Positions 8,841 through 17,513 of a DNA stretch of 64,000 nt are shown here, piece by piece (positions within the stretch are counted from its first letter, which is position 1; each line of letters starts with the position of its first letter). The notes under the pieces are model-generated. The model made no database searches, was not told where the DNA came from, and saw only the letters and a list, made by a program, of their open reading frames with translations. The translations under genes and the position numbers were made by a program. The DNA is from Rahnella aquatilis CIP 78.65 = ATCC 33071. Its GTDB lineage: Bacteria; Pseudomonadota; Gammaproteobacteria; Enterobacterales; Enterobacteriaceae. The DNA lies in the NCBI RefSeq assembly GCF_000241955.1, contig NC_016818.1:186001-250000 (forward strand), read 5' to 3'.

Positions 8841-8883
8841 CGGCGGATTTCTTAAACGAAGCGCTTAAAGCATGCTCAAAAGA

Positions 8884-8913
8884 AAAAGGCATTCCTTTGC
8901 GGGAATGCCTTTT
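8884..8913. terminator. Bidirectional intrinsic terminator
   Basis: AAAAGGCATTCC, a 6-base loop and GGAATGCCTTTT. It lies between the convergent SorC regulator and the hydrolase gene and can serve both. Confidence 0.85.
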
Positions 8914-8934
8914 CGTTTCTGCGGCTGACGTTAT

Positions 8935-9765
8935 TTACGCGTGAGCAATACCGGTGAGGAATGCCAGCAAATCGTCGTTCAGCTGATCCTGATGGGTCAC
9001 GGCAAAACCGTGCGGTGCGCCTTCATAGATTTTCAGTTCTGCGTTTTTAATCATTTCTGCCGCCAGTTTACCGGTGGCTTCGAACGGCACGATCTGATCC
9101 GCGCTGCCGTGAATAACCAGCGTCGGCACGGTAATTTTTGCCATATCCGGGCGGAAATCTGTTTCAGAGAAGGCCGTGACACAATCGACGGTGCCTTTCA
9201 GCGACGCCATCAGCGCAATGTTCAGCGTCTGTGTCATCACGCCGTCGGAAACGGTCATCCCCTGATGGGTGCCGTAGAACGGTGTCGCAAAATCGCTGAT
9301 GAACTGCGCACGGTCTTTCAGTAAACCGGCCCGGATGCCGTCAAATACTGATTTATCCACGCCCTGCGGATGATCATCCGTTTTAATAAACAGCGGTGTG
9401 ACCGCACCCAGCAGGACCAGGCTGGTGACGCGTTCTGAACCGTAACGGCTGATGTAGCGGGTGACGTCGCCGCCGCCCATCGAGAAGCCGACCAGCGTAA
9501 CGTCATGCAGGTCGAGATGCTCAATCAGATCGTTGATGTCAGAGGCGAAAGTGTCGTAGTTGTAACCTTCCCAAGGCTGTTCTGAACGGCCAAAACCACG
9601 ACGGTCAAAAGCGATAACGCGGTAGCCGCGATCGGCCAGGAAATTCATCTGGCTGTCCCACATATCGGCATCCAGCGGCCAGCCGTGGCTGAATAACACC
9701 GGCTTACCTTTGCCCCAGTCTTTATAATAAATTTGAGTGCCGTCTTGGGTATTGAATGTGCTCAT
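8935..9765 (-). CDS. Alpha/beta hydrolase, non-haem chloroperoxidase/arylesterase type
   Basis: A 276-residue cytoplasmic hydrolase with a complete catalytic triad by position: nucleophile Ser95 in GFSMGGG, Asp223 in HGSADQIVP and His252 in GAPHGF. The oxyanion segment is HGWPLDADMW. This pattern is that of cofactor-free haloperoxidases and related esterases, which hydrolyse esters and can form peracids; the natural substrate is open. GAGGAAAT precedes the ATG. It is divergent from the isochorismatase-like gene, and the two may share regulation. Confidence 0.87.
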   Translation of the reverse strand: MSTFNTQDGTQIYYKDWGKGKPVLFSHGWPLDADMWDSQMNFLADRGYRVIAFDRRGFGRSEQPWEGYNYDTFASDINDLIEHLDLHDVTLVGFSMGGGDVTRYISRYGSERVTSLVLLGAVTPLFIKTDDHPQGVDKSVFDGIRAGLLKDRAQFISDFATPFYGTHQGMTVSDGVMTQTLNIALMASLKGTVDCVTAFSETDFRPDMAKITVPTLVIHGSADQIVPFEATGKLAAEMIKNAELKIYEGAPHGFAVTHQDQLNDDLLAFLTGIAHA

Positions 9766-10092
9766 TTTTATATTTCCTCAGCGATTATTTGCAGGTTTTA
9801 AACAGGGTGTGTGTTGTGTTGCAAACAACATTAGGCATGGCTGGGAAATATTGATAATGGGTTATTTTTGACAAGTCGTTAAAAGATTTTGTTGTTGCTA
9901 TCAGACTGAAAGTAATGGGGATTTACGATGGTATAGAGAGGGAAGTGCCTGTCAAAAAAATCTGAACAAGTTGCCAAATTCTTTCCGCTATCCGCTTTTG
10001 ATGTCCTGACCTATTGTTAATTCCAGCAGCACAACAACACAACGTGAAATACAAACACACAACCCAACAATGCACTCTGAGAGGAAATGAAA
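9766..10092. other. Divergent intergenic region, hydrolase / isochorismatase-like gene
   Basis: An AT-rich 327-base spacer without a supported gene. A TTGACA box lies at 9868-9873 but has no good -10 partner at 17 bases. The part from about 10020 is CA-rich and of low complexity. No operator is clear by eye. Confidence 0.4.
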
Positions 10093-10734
10093 ATGTCTAA
10101 ATTCGATCTGCTGGACCCACAGAACTCCACCCTGATTTTCATCGACCATCAGCCACAAATGTCATTCGGCGTTGCGAATATCGATCGCCAGCAGCTTAAA
10201 AATAATACGGTCGCTCTCGCTAAAGCGGGCAAAGTTTTTAACGTGCCGGTGATTTACACCTCGGTCGAAACGGAAAGCTTCAGCGGCTATATCTGGCCGG
10301 AGTTACTGGCGGTGCATCCGGATGTGAAACCGATTGAGCGTACCTCAATGAACTCCTGGGAAGACGCAGCATTCGTGAAAGCGGTTGAAGCCACAGGCCG
10401 TAAAAAACTGATTATCTCTGCCCTGTGGACAGAAGTGTGTCTGACTTTCCCGGCACTGATGGCGCTGAAAGAAGGGTATGAAGTGTATGTGGTGACTGAC
10501 ACTTCCGGCGGCACCAGCGTGGACGCACATGAACGTTCCATTGACCGTATGGTGCAGGCCGGTGCGGTGCCGGTGACCTGGCAGCAAGTTCTGCTCGAAT
10601 ACCAGCGCGACTGGTCACGCAAAGAGACTTACGACGATGTGATGAGTCTGGTTCGCGAGCACAGCGGTGCGTACGGTATGGGCGTCGATTATGCCTACAC
10701 CATGGTGCACAAAGCCCCGCAGCGTAAAGCGTAA
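10093..10734 (+). CDS. Isochorismatase-like cysteine hydrolase, YcaC type
   Basis: A 213-residue hydrolase of the isochorismatase-like fold. Catalytic Asp18 (FIDHQ) and nucleophile Cys116 (WTEVCLTFPAL) are present, with the adjacent GGTSVDAHERSIDRM block of YcaC-like proteins. The family cleaves amides or related bonds; YcaC itself has no settled substrate. An in-frame ATG at 10087 sits too close to GAGAGGAA, so ATG 10093 is preferred. It is followed, same strand, by DoxX and MFS genes. Confidence 0.85.
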   Translation: MSKFDLLDPQNSTLIFIDHQPQMSFGVANIDRQQLKNNTVALAKAGKVFNVPVIYTSVETESFSGYIWPELLAVHPDVKPIERTSMNSWEDAAFVKAVEATGRKKLIISALWTEVCLTFPALMALKEGYEVYVVTDTSGGTSVDAHERSIDRMVQAGAVPVTWQQVLLEYQRDWSRKETYDDVMSLVREHSGAYGMGVDYAYTMVHKAPQRKA

Positions 10735-10755
10735 CCTTCTTCATTTATCCATCAA

Positions 10756-10784
10756 GCCGGAACCGTGCTCAGGCAGGTTCCGGC
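10756..10784 (+). other. Stem-loop immediately before the DoxX ribosome site
   Basis: GCCGGAACC and GGTTCCGGC pair perfectly around an 11-base loop. The stem ends where the AGGAGAG ribosome site begins. It has no T-tract. It may end part of the upstream message or modulate entry of ribosomes on the doxX-like gene. Confidence 0.5.
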
Positions 10785-10796
10785 AGGAGAGAAATC

Positions 10797-11216
10797 ATGC
10801 ATCATGCCCCTGTTTCCCGTCTGTCGGCTCCTGTTGTCCCTTTCGCGGTGATCCGCTGGTTCGCCCTGCTGGCCCTGTGCGCCGCGTATTTGCAGGGCGG
10901 TATCGTCAAGCTGTTCGATTTTCCCGGCGCGATTGCCGAGATGCAGCATTTTGGTTTGTCACCCGCCGCGCCGATGGCCGCAGCCGTGATTGTGCTGGAA
11001 CTGGGCGCGTCCGCACTGATTCTTTCCGGACGCTTTCGCTGGGCAGGTGCGCTGGCACTGGCGCTGTTCACTTTCAGCGCCAATTTTATGGCGAATGCCT
11101 TCTGGCAGGTGTCGGGACAGGAACGCGCCATGATGATGAACGGTTTCTTCGAGCACATCGGGCTGGTCGGCGCTTTTATCTATGTCGCCTGGGATGACAT
11201 TAAGGGGCGGGTATGA
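10797..11216 (+). CDS. DoxX-family membrane protein
   Basis: A 139-residue inner-membrane protein with four predicted helices: WFALLALCAAYLQGGIVKLF, MAAAVIVLELGASALIL, GALALALFTFSANFMANAF and IGLVGAFIYVAW. This is the DoxX/YphA layout. Family members are linked to quinone or redox maintenance, with few firm functions. Its stop overlaps the start of the MFS gene (ATGA), so the two are translationally coupled. Confidence 0.8.
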   Translation: MHHAPVSRLSAPVVPFAVIRWFALLALCAAYLQGGIVKLFDFPGAIAEMQHFGLSPAAPMAAAVIVLELGASALILSGRFRWAGALALALFTFSANFMANAFWQVSGQERAMMMNGFFEHIGLVGAFIYVAWDDIKGRV

Positions 11217-12799
11217 GCCAGAATAATGTTACGAACGGCGGCGCTTTTTCGCCGCTGAAACAGGGATTATTTGCCACGATTTGGGTAGCCACCATTCTCG
11301 GTAACACCGGCAGTTTTATGCGTGATGTGGCCAGCTCGTGGTTAGTCACCGGGCTGTCATCAAACCCTGCGGCGGTCGCGCTGATGCAAACCGCAGCAAC
11401 GTTGCCGATTTTTTTGCTGGCGATACCCGCCGGCGTGTTGTCCGATATTCTTGACCGTCGCCGCCTGCTGATTTTTGTTCAGTTGTTGCTGGCGAGCGTC
11501 AGCGCAACCTTGCTTCTGTTGTCGCACAATAATTTGCTGACCGTGGAATATCTGGTCGCGCTGACCTTTATCGGCGGTATCGGTGCCGCGCTGATGGGCC
11601 CCGCCTGGCAGGCGATTGTGCCGGAACTGGTGCCCCGTTCTGATTTACGAAATGCCGTCGCGCTGAACTCGCTGGGAATTAACATTGCCCGCGCAGTCGG
11701 GCCTGCGGGAGGCGGCTTATTGCTGGCCAGTCTCGGTGCCGGTGCGGCTTATGGCGCGGATGTCATGAGCTATGTTTTTGTGATTGGTGCTTTGCTGTGG
11801 TGGAAGCGTCCGGTCAAAGCCAAAAATGAGTTATCAGAGCACTTTCTTGGTGCGTTCCGTGCCGGGCTGCGATATGTCAAAGCCAGCCAGGAACTTCACC
11901 GTGTGCTGTTGCGTGCGGCGATTTACTTCGCTTTCGCCAGCGCCATCTGGGCGATGTTGCCGCTGATTGCCCGCAATATGCTGCATGGCACCGCCGGATT
12001 TTACGGCATCCTGCTCGGCGCGGTGGGCGTTGGCGCGATTTTCGGTGCGCTGCTGCTGCCCCGTTTACGCCAGAAACTGAGTGCTGACGGGCTGGTGCTG
12101 CTTTCTGCCTTACTGTCCGCCGCCGTGATGTTGCTGCTGGCAACGTCTCCGGCAAAATGGCTGGCCGTGGTACTGATGGTGATATTAGGGATTGGCTGGA
12201 TTATCGCGCTGACGTCCATGAACGGCGTGGCGCAGGCGGTGCTGCCCGACTGGGTGCGCGGTCGCGGTCTGGCGGTATATCTGATGGTGTTTAACGGCGC
12301 GATGGCGGCGGGCAGCCTGTTCTGGGGGTTAATCGCCCGGGAAATCGGTCTGGTCGGGGCGCTATTACTCGCCGGCAGCGGCCTGGTTATCGCCGCGCTG
12401 GTATGCTGGCGGCTGAAACTGCCCGCAGGCGAGGCGGATTTGCAGCCTGCCGGTCACTGGGATAATCCGGTCGTCGAAGGGGATGTGCAGGGCGATCGCG
12501 GTCCGGTGATGATCCAGATTGAATATAGGATTGCACAGGAAGATCGTCCGGCATTTCTGACTGAAATCCGCAAACTTTCGCTGGCACGCCGTCGTGACGG
12601 GGCTTATGCGTGGGGGATCACTGAACACAGCGATGACCCGTCGCGTCTGGTGGAATGGTTCCTGGTGGAATCCTGGCATGAGCATTTGCGTCAGCATCAG
12701 CGTGTGTCGCACGCCGATGCCGATTTACAAAGCGACGTGACGCGTTATCACCGTGGCGAAAATAAACCTCAGGTGCATCATTATCTTTCGGTGCGTTAA
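11213..12799 (+). CDS. MFS exporter (EntS/MFS_3 type) with C-terminal monooxygenase-like domain
   Basis: A 528-residue protein. About 400 residues form 12 membrane helices with the MFS loop LSDILDRRRLL after helix 2. The last ~105 residues form a soluble ferredoxin-like domain (RRRDGAYAWGI, VEWFLVESWHEHLRQHQR) that resembles antibiotic-biosynthesis monooxygenase folds. This fused layout is that of the Pfam MFS_3 group, near the enterobactin exporter EntS. It probably exports a small molecule. It overlaps the DoxX gene by 4 bases. Confidence 0.85.
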   Translation: MSQNNVTNGGAFSPLKQGLFATIWVATILGNTGSFMRDVASSWLVTGLSSNPAAVALMQTAATLPIFLLAIPAGVLSDILDRRRLLIFVQLLLASVSATLLLLSHNNLLTVEYLVALTFIGGIGAALMGPAWQAIVPELVPRSDLRNAVALNSLGINIARAVGPAGGGLLLASLGAGAAYGADVMSYVFVIGALLWWKRPVKAKNELSEHFLGAFRAGLRYVKASQELHRVLLRAAIYFAFASAIWAMLPLIARNMLHGTAGFYGILLGAVGVGAIFGALLLPRLRQKLSADGLVLLSALLSAAVMLLLATSPAKWLAVVLMVILGIGWIIALTSMNGVAQAVLPDWVRGRGLAVYLMVFNGAMAAGSLFWGLIAREIGLVGALLLAGSGLVIAALVCWRLKLPAGEADLQPAGHWDNPVVEGDVQGDRGPVMIQIEYRIAQEDRPAFLTEIRKLSLARRRDGAYAWGITEHSDDPSRLVEWFLVESWHEHLRQHQRVSHADADLQSDVTRYHRGENKPQVHHYLSVR

Positions 12800-12804
12800 T
12801 CGCC

Positions 12805-12833
12805 GTAAAAAGCCGCATGATGCGGCTTTTTAC
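12805..12833. terminator. Bidirectional intrinsic terminator
   Basis: GTAAAAAGCCGCAT and its complement form a near-continuous stem with A/T flanks. It separates the convergent MFS and LysR genes. Confidence 0.85.
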
Positions 12834-12838
12834 ATGTT

Positions 12839-13747
12839 TCATTTGTGACTGTACACCGCCGCAATCCCGTCGAAATCCTGTAAGTTTTCGCGCCACCACA
12901 TGGCGGCATTGCCGGTGTCATTTTCGTTCCAGGCCATAAAAGCCTGATCGCGGCGGGTTTCGGTATCGAGACGACGCTCAACCAGCGCACCGCTGGCGAG
13001 ATGTGGCGCGGCCAGATAACGTGGCAGATAGCCGCAACCCAGCCCGGCAATTTGTGCGTGAACTTTGGCGTTAAAATCATGAACGCTGAGCATTTTCTGT
13101 TCATCAAGCACGCGTAAATCAGCCCCTGTGCCATGGCGGGACGTGTCGTGAACCACCACCGCGCGATACTGACGGATTTGCTCACGCACCAGCGGTTCCG
13201 GCAGTGAAGCGAGCGGGTGATGCGGCGCGACGGCAAACACATATTCCAGCCAGCCGATCGGGCGGTATTCAATACCGCTGCGCGTCACCGGTTCCTGGAC
13301 GGCCCCAAATACGATGTCAGCTTCGCCATAACTCAGCGCTTCCCAGCAACCGGCCAGTACGTCGTGGCGGAACAATAACTGTGTGTGCTGATGTTCTGCG
13401 TAAAAACGGTCAATCAGCGGCGCAAGTAGCGCGAACGGGACGGAAGCATCGACACTGATGGTCAGTTTGCTTTCCCAGCCGCTTTCGACGTACTGCGCCT
13501 GTTGTTCCAGTTCGCTGACGGCACGCAGCAGCACACGGCCTTTTTCCAGCATCAGACGCCCTGTTGGTGTGAATGTCGCGCGGTGGCCTGAGCGGTCCAG
13601 GAGTTTGATGTTCAGGTCACTTTCCATTTTCTGCACGGTATAACTCAGTGCAGAAGCGGTTTTAAACAGTCTGGCGGCCGCTGCGGCAAACGTGCCGTGT
13701 CTGTCCAGCGCATCCAGGATCAGCAGCGCTTCAAGGCTTAATCGCAT
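12839..13747 (-). CDS. LysR-family transcriptional regulator
   Basis: A 302-residue LysR regulator. The N-terminal winged HTH (MRLSLEALLILDALDRHGTF through SALSYTVQKMESDLN) is followed by the usual recognition end KLLDRSGHRATFTPTG and a substrate-binding domain. An upstream GTG (13759) is in frame, but ATG 13747 has GGTGGGGA at proper distance. It is divergent from the small monooxygenase gene at 13887, the likeliest target by LysR habit, and convergent with the MFS gene. The effector is unknown. Confidence 0.88.
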   Translation of the reverse strand: MRLSLEALLILDALDRHGTFAAAAARLFKTASALSYTVQKMESDLNIKLLDRSGHRATFTPTGRLMLEKGRVLLRAVSELEQQAQYVESGWESKLTISVDASVPFALLAPLIDRFYAEHQHTQLLFRHDVLAGCWEALSYGEADIVFGAVQEPVTRSGIEYRPIGWLEYVFAVAPHHPLASLPEPLVREQIRQYRAVVVHDTSRHGTGADLRVLDEQKMLSVHDFNAKVHAQIAGLGCGYLPRYLAAPHLASGALVERRLDTETRRDQAFMAWNENDTGNAAMWWRENLQDFDGIAAVYSHK

Positions 13748-13886
13748 TATTTTCCCCACCCCAAAAATTGTTTAACAACAACCCAAAATATTTCCGTTAT
13801 CAATGATCGTGTTGATTTCGTATCGTGTATGAATATAACGCAACATTCAGTTAACCAGAACAACGGTTAATCAGAAGGAACATCCT

Positions 13887-14195
13887 GTGACTTATCCGCA
13901 TCAACCTGACCACATTACTCTGGTGATCACCCACGGCGTACAGCGGGATAAGCTGACGGAATATGAACACTGGCTGGAGAAACTGATGGCCGATGCGGCA
14001 GGGTTTGCCGGTTACCAAAGTGTTAAAATACTGCGGCCGGTTCATGGTGAAACCATTTACACCGTCCTCGTTCGCTTCGATAACATTGATAATCTGTATC
14101 AATGGATACAATCCGGGCAGCGCGAAAGCCGGGAAAAGGCGTTAGCCAGCTTACTGAGCGGACAGGAATATATTGAGCTGCGTACGCAGGCGTAA
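13887..14195 (+). CDS. Antibiotic biosynthesis monooxygenase (ABM) domain protein
   Basis: A 102-residue dimeric alpha/beta-barrel type protein. It begins GTG with GAAGGAAC upstream. The ABM pattern is seen in ITLVITHGVQRDKLTEYEHWLEKLM, AGFAGYQSVKILRP and YTVLVRFDNIDNLYQWIQS. Members act as quinol oxygenases or bind small aromatic compounds. It lies opposite a LysR regulator and 1 kb from an exporter ending in an ABM-like domain, suggesting one small detoxification or quinone-handling unit (inference). Confidence 0.8.
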   Translation: MTYPHQPDHITLVITHGVQRDKLTEYEHWLEKLMADAAGFAGYQSVKILRPVHGETIYTVLVRFDNIDNLYQWIQSGQRESREKALASLLSGQEYIELRTQA

Positions 14196-14242
14196 GTCCT
14201 GACATTCAACATTTACACAAGGTTTGTTCCACAAAGGTTGAA

Positions 14243-14262
14243 GGCTGTATAAATCATCAGTA
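14243..14262 (+). promoter_or_regulatory. LexA box (SOS operator) upstream of cho
   Basis: GGCTGTATAAATCATCAGTA contains the CTG-N10-CAG core of the LexA consensus with an AT-rich centre and a matching 3' GTA flank. It ends 54 bases before the cho start. E. coli cho is LexA-controlled, which supports the call. Confidence 0.72.
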
Positions 14263-14316
14263 TCATTCGGCTGTTTTTTATACGGTATTTTTTTAGAGAA
14301 AAGCAGGTCAGCTATT

Positions 14317-15168
14317 TTGTGGAATCCCGAAAAAGAGCTTTTTACCGGGCTCTATCAGTACCCTGAACATCTTCGTCATACTTTAGAAAATTTACCTAAC
14401 GGCAGCGGCGTCTATATTTTTTACGGCGACGATAATGCCTTTCCGCTGTATATCGGTAAAAGCGTGAATATCCGCAGCCGCGTGATGTCGCATTTCCGTA
14501 ATCCTGCCGAAGCCAAACTTCTGCATATGACCCGCGATATTGAATTTATTGAAACGATTGGGGAAGTCGGCGCTTTATTGCTGGAATCGGATCTGATCAA
14601 AACCCGGCGGCCGCTGTTTAATAAGCGCCTGCGCACCGCCCGCAAGCTGTGTTCTGTCCGGCTACAGGGGCTGACAGCCAGCATTGTATTCAGTGATGAC
14701 GTGGATTTTTCCCACAGTGAAGACCTGTTTGGGCTGTTTAAAACCCGGATGTCGGCGGTCGAAAAAATCCGTGAGATAGCCGATCAGGAAAAACTGTGTT
14801 ACGGCGCGCTGGGGCTGGAGAAACTGGCAAAAAACCGCGCGTGTTTCCGCTTTTCACTGGGCAAATGCGCCGGTGTCTGTTGTGGTAAAGAATCGCCGGA
14901 GGCCCATCAGGCGCGTCTGCGGGATGCGCTCAGTACCCTGAAAATTCGCAGCTGGCCGTATCCGGGGCGCATTGCCATCGCCGAAGAAGCCAACGGGCTG
15001 ACCGATTATCACGTCATTAATCACTGGTTCTATCTGGGCACGGTGAATACGCTGGAAGCCGCCAAAGCCTTTGATACCGCCGTGCCGCATTTTGACCGCG
15101 ACAGTTATAAAATCCTCTGTAAGCCGTTATTCGAGGCCGACAGCCCCAAAGTGATTTTGCTGGACTGA
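14317..15168 (+). CDS. cho: Excinuclease Cho (UvrC homologue)
   Basis: A 283-residue GIY-YIG nuclease. It makes the 3' incision during nucleotide excision repair at lesions UvrC handles poorly. The GVYIFYG and LYIGKS signature lies at residues 31-50, and the cysteine-rich segment KNRACFRFSLGKCAGVC at about 169-185 is the UvrC/Cho mark. It lacks the UvrC C-terminal half, as Cho should. The start is TTG 14317 with AAGCAGG upstream; no in-frame ATG/GTG fits better. A LexA box lies upstream. Confidence 0.88.
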   Translation: MWNPEKELFTGLYQYPEHLRHTLENLPNGSGVYIFYGDDNAFPLYIGKSVNIRSRVMSHFRNPAEAKLLHMTRDIEFIETIGEVGALLLESDLIKTRRPLFNKRLRTARKLCSVRLQGLTASIVFSDDVDFSHSEDLFGLFKTRMSAVEKIREIADQEKLCYGALGLEKLAKNRACFRFSLGKCAGVCCGKESPEAHQARLRDALSTLKIRSWPYPGRIAIAEEANGLTDYHVINHWFYLGTVNTLEAAKAFDTAVPHFDRDSYKILCKPLFEADSPKVILLD

Positions 15169-15179
15169 CATCACTACGA

Positions 15180-15827
15180 TTACAAGGGACTGTTTTCTGT
15201 GATTTCTTCAATTTCCCAGACAGGCTTATCCTGCGCGATAATCCGGTAAGTGGTTGTCGTTCCCCAGCTACCCTCAGTAACAAATGAACCCAGCGTAATA
15301 AACTGCGTTAAATTCCCGGCCTTATCTTTAAATACCCGCATTCCGCTGATCCTATAACCCTCAGCGTTTTTGGCTGAAACTAACCGGTTATCACCGTCAG
15401 GTTTTAAATCATCATCTTTCTGGCTGATGGTTTTGCCCTGATATTGCGTTTTCACTTTCGCGACTTCTTCATCACTGATCGCAATGGCCGCAGTGGCCGG
15501 GAAATGATCAACCACATCTTTCAGGGTGGGCGTTTTCGGCGCCGGGGTGATTTCAGTCAGCCTGTGATCGAGGGCATAGTGGGTCAGATAACAGTCAATC
15601 AGTGAGTCTCTGGCTGCGGTCATAAATCTGTCCGGCATATCAGGATAACCGGCAACGGTTTCGCCGGAGCGCCGCAGGGCAATAAATTCCTCACAGGTGG
15701 TGACGCGTGCGGAATTAGTATCACCCAAGGTCAGCAGAATGGATTCTGAATCTTCCTGTAACGGTGTGCTGTAAGCATTCCCGGTAAGACCTGCCAGCAA
15801 CAAACCCGCAATTATTTTACGTTTCAT
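15180..15827 (-). CDS. Secreted protein of unknown function
   Basis: A 215-residue protein with a clear Sec signal peptide (MKRKIIAGLLLAGLTGNAYS, cleavage after the final Ala-Tyr-Ser). The mature part is polar and has two cysteines (CEEF and DCYL) that could form a disulfide. The C-terminal half is strand-rich (GYRISGMRVFKDKAGNLTQF, TYRIIAQDKPVWEIEEI). I do not recognise a family. It probably lies in the periplasm. It converges with cho, leaving an 11-base gap, and has AGAGAACCT before the ATG. Confidence 0.75.
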   Translation of the reverse strand: MKRKIIAGLLLAGLTGNAYSTPLQEDSESILLTLGDTNSARVTTCEEFIALRRSGETVAGYPDMPDRFMTAARDSLIDCYLTHYALDHRLTEITPAPKTPTLKDVVDHFPATAAIAISDEEVAKVKTQYQGKTISQKDDDLKPDGDNRLVSAKNAEGYRISGMRVFKDKAGNLTQFITLGSFVTEGSWGTTTTYRIIAQDKPVWEIEEITENSPL

Positions 15828-15920
15828 AGGTTCTCTTTTGAGTAAAAAAGAAGTGGCGAAAAGTACAGTTTACGTTGCGGATCTAAACACACTTTCCGGC
15901 GGTGTAAATAGCGCTATAAA

Positions 15921-15954
15921 AAAAGGCCGGGGATCATAAGATCCTCAGCCTTTT
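15921..15954 (-). terminator. Terminator of gor
   Basis: On the minus strand AAAAGGCTGAGGATC, a 4-base loop and GATCCCCGGCCTTTT pair with a few G-U pairs and end in a T-run. It lies just after the gor stop. Confidence 0.8.
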
Positions 15955-15996
15955 GTTTGCCGGAGATAACACTTTTCCGGCAAGAGCGTGACGCTA

Positions 15997-17349
15997 TCAG
16001 CGCATGGTCACAAACTCTTCCGCACCGGTCGGGTGGATGGCGACAGTGTTGTCGAAGTCTTTCTTGGTTGCGCCCATTTTCAGGGCGACCGCAAAGCCTT
16101 GCAACATTTCGTCCATGCCATAACCGATACCGTGGATGCCGACGATTTTCTCTTCCTTACCGACGCACACCAGTTTCATGCGGCACGGCTGGCGGTGCTG
16201 CGTGACGGCGGTGTACATGGCGGTGAAGGCCGATTTGTAGACTTTCACGTTATCTTCGCCGAACTGCTCTTTCGCCTGCGGTTCGGTCAGGCCGACCGTG
16301 CCGATTGGCGGATGGCTAAATACCACGGTGGCGATGTTGCTGTAATCCAGATGTTCGTCAGGCTTGTTGTTGAACAGGCGCTCAGAAAGACGACGGCCCG
16401 CCGCCACGGCAACCGGGGTCAGTTCAACCGCACCGGTGTTATCGCCTACTGCGTAAATGCCCTCTACGCTGGTGTTCTGGAACTTATCGACGACGATGTA
16501 ACCTTTTTCGTTGGTTTTCACGCCGGTGGCTTTCAGGTTGAAGTTGTCCGTTTCCGGTTCGCGGCCAATCGCCCAGACCAGGCTGTCGACTTCAAATTCC
16601 TGACCGTTTTCCAGTTTCAGCGTCAGGCTGCCGTCGGCATTTTTCACCACTTCTTTCGGAATGGATTCTTTATGCAGTACCGGGCCTTCGGTTTCCATCA
16701 CTTCTACCAGCGTCTCGACGATCAGCGGATCGAAAGTCCGCAGCGGCGCGTGTTTGCGCACAAACAGATGCGTTTCAGCACCCAGCGCGTTCATCACACC
16801 GGCGATTTCCACCGCAATGTACCCTGCGCCGACAACCGCAACGCGTTTCGGCATTTCTGTCAGATCAAAGAAACCGTCTGAGTCGATACCGTATTCTGCA
16901 CCCGGAATATCCGGATGGCTCGGGCGTCCGCCGGTGGCGATCAGGATGTGATCCGCAGTGATCTTCTCACCGTTCACTTCCACGGTGTGATCGTCAACGA
17001 AACGGGCGAAGCCTTTGATCACATCAACGTTATTTTTTCCCAGCACGTTATCGTACGAGGTATGGATACGGTCGATGTAAGCGGTACGGTTGGCGACCAG
17101 CGTTTTCCAGTTGAAGCTGTTCACGGTGGTATCAAAGCCGTAATCCGGGCCGTAGTTGCGGATCGCTTCAGCGATTTGCGCGGCATGCCACATCACTTTT
17201 TTCGGAACACAACCCACGTTGACGCATGTGCCGCCCAGCTCTTTAGCTTCGATCAGCGCACATTTTTTCCCATACATGGCTGCACGGTTGATTGATGCGA
17301 TACCGCCGCTGCCGCCGCCAATTGCCAGATAGTCATAATGTTTGGTCAT
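15997..17349 (-). CDS. gor: Glutathione-disulfide reductase
   Basis: A 450-residue flavoprotein, the same length as E. coli Gor. It regenerates GSH from GSSG with NADPH in the cytosol. The FAD motif GGGSGG (11-16), the redox disulfide Cys42/Cys47 (GGTCVNVGC), the NADPH-binding GAGYIAVE and the C-terminal HPTGAEEF with the catalytic His are all present. ATG 17349 ([12 protein letters not shown]) is chosen by alignment to E. coli; the longer GTG-started reading to 17382 has no support. It lies beside rlmJ, as in E. coli. Confidence 0.96.
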   Translation of the reverse strand: MTKHYDYLAIGGGSGGIASINRAAMYGKKCALIEAKELGGTCVNVGCVPKKVMWHAAQIAEAIRNYGPDYGFDTTVNSFNWKTLVANRTAYIDRIHTSYDNVLGKNNVDVIKGFARFVDDHTVEVNGEKITADHILIATGGRPSHPDIPGAEYGIDSDGFFDLTEMPKRVAVVGAGYIAVEIAGVMNALGAETHLFVRKHAPLRTFDPLIVETLVEVMETEGPVLHKESIPKEVVKNADGSLTLKLENGQEFEVDSLVWAIGREPETDNFNLKATGVKTNEKGYIVVDKFQNTSVEGIYAVGDNTGAVELTPVAVAAGRRLSERLFNNKPDEHLDYSNIATVVFSHPPIGTVGLTEPQAKEQFGEDNVKVYKSAFTAMYTAVTQHRQPCRMKLVCVGKEEKIVGIHGIGYGMDEMLQGFAVALKMGATKKDFDNTVAIHPTGAEEFVTMR

Positions 17350-17469
17350 CGTTTTATCCGTAAGTTGTGAAAATGGAGACACTGATACAGCGTCATTAAT
17401 CTCAAAATTTGCCTAAGAGTTTAACGTGTTGTAGAAAAGATTGGATCAATGATTGCAATAGGTTTGATA

Positions 17470-17496
17470 GCTGAGACCTTAGAAAAAGGTCTCAGC
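17470..17496 (-). terminator. Probable terminator after rlmJ
   Basis: GCTGAGACCTT pairs exactly with AAGGTCTCAGC around a 5-base loop, just downstream of the rlmJ stop. The following U-tract is weak, so it is less certain than the others. Confidence 0.6.
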
Positions 17497-17513
17497 GAAG
17501 GGAAATTCTTTAC

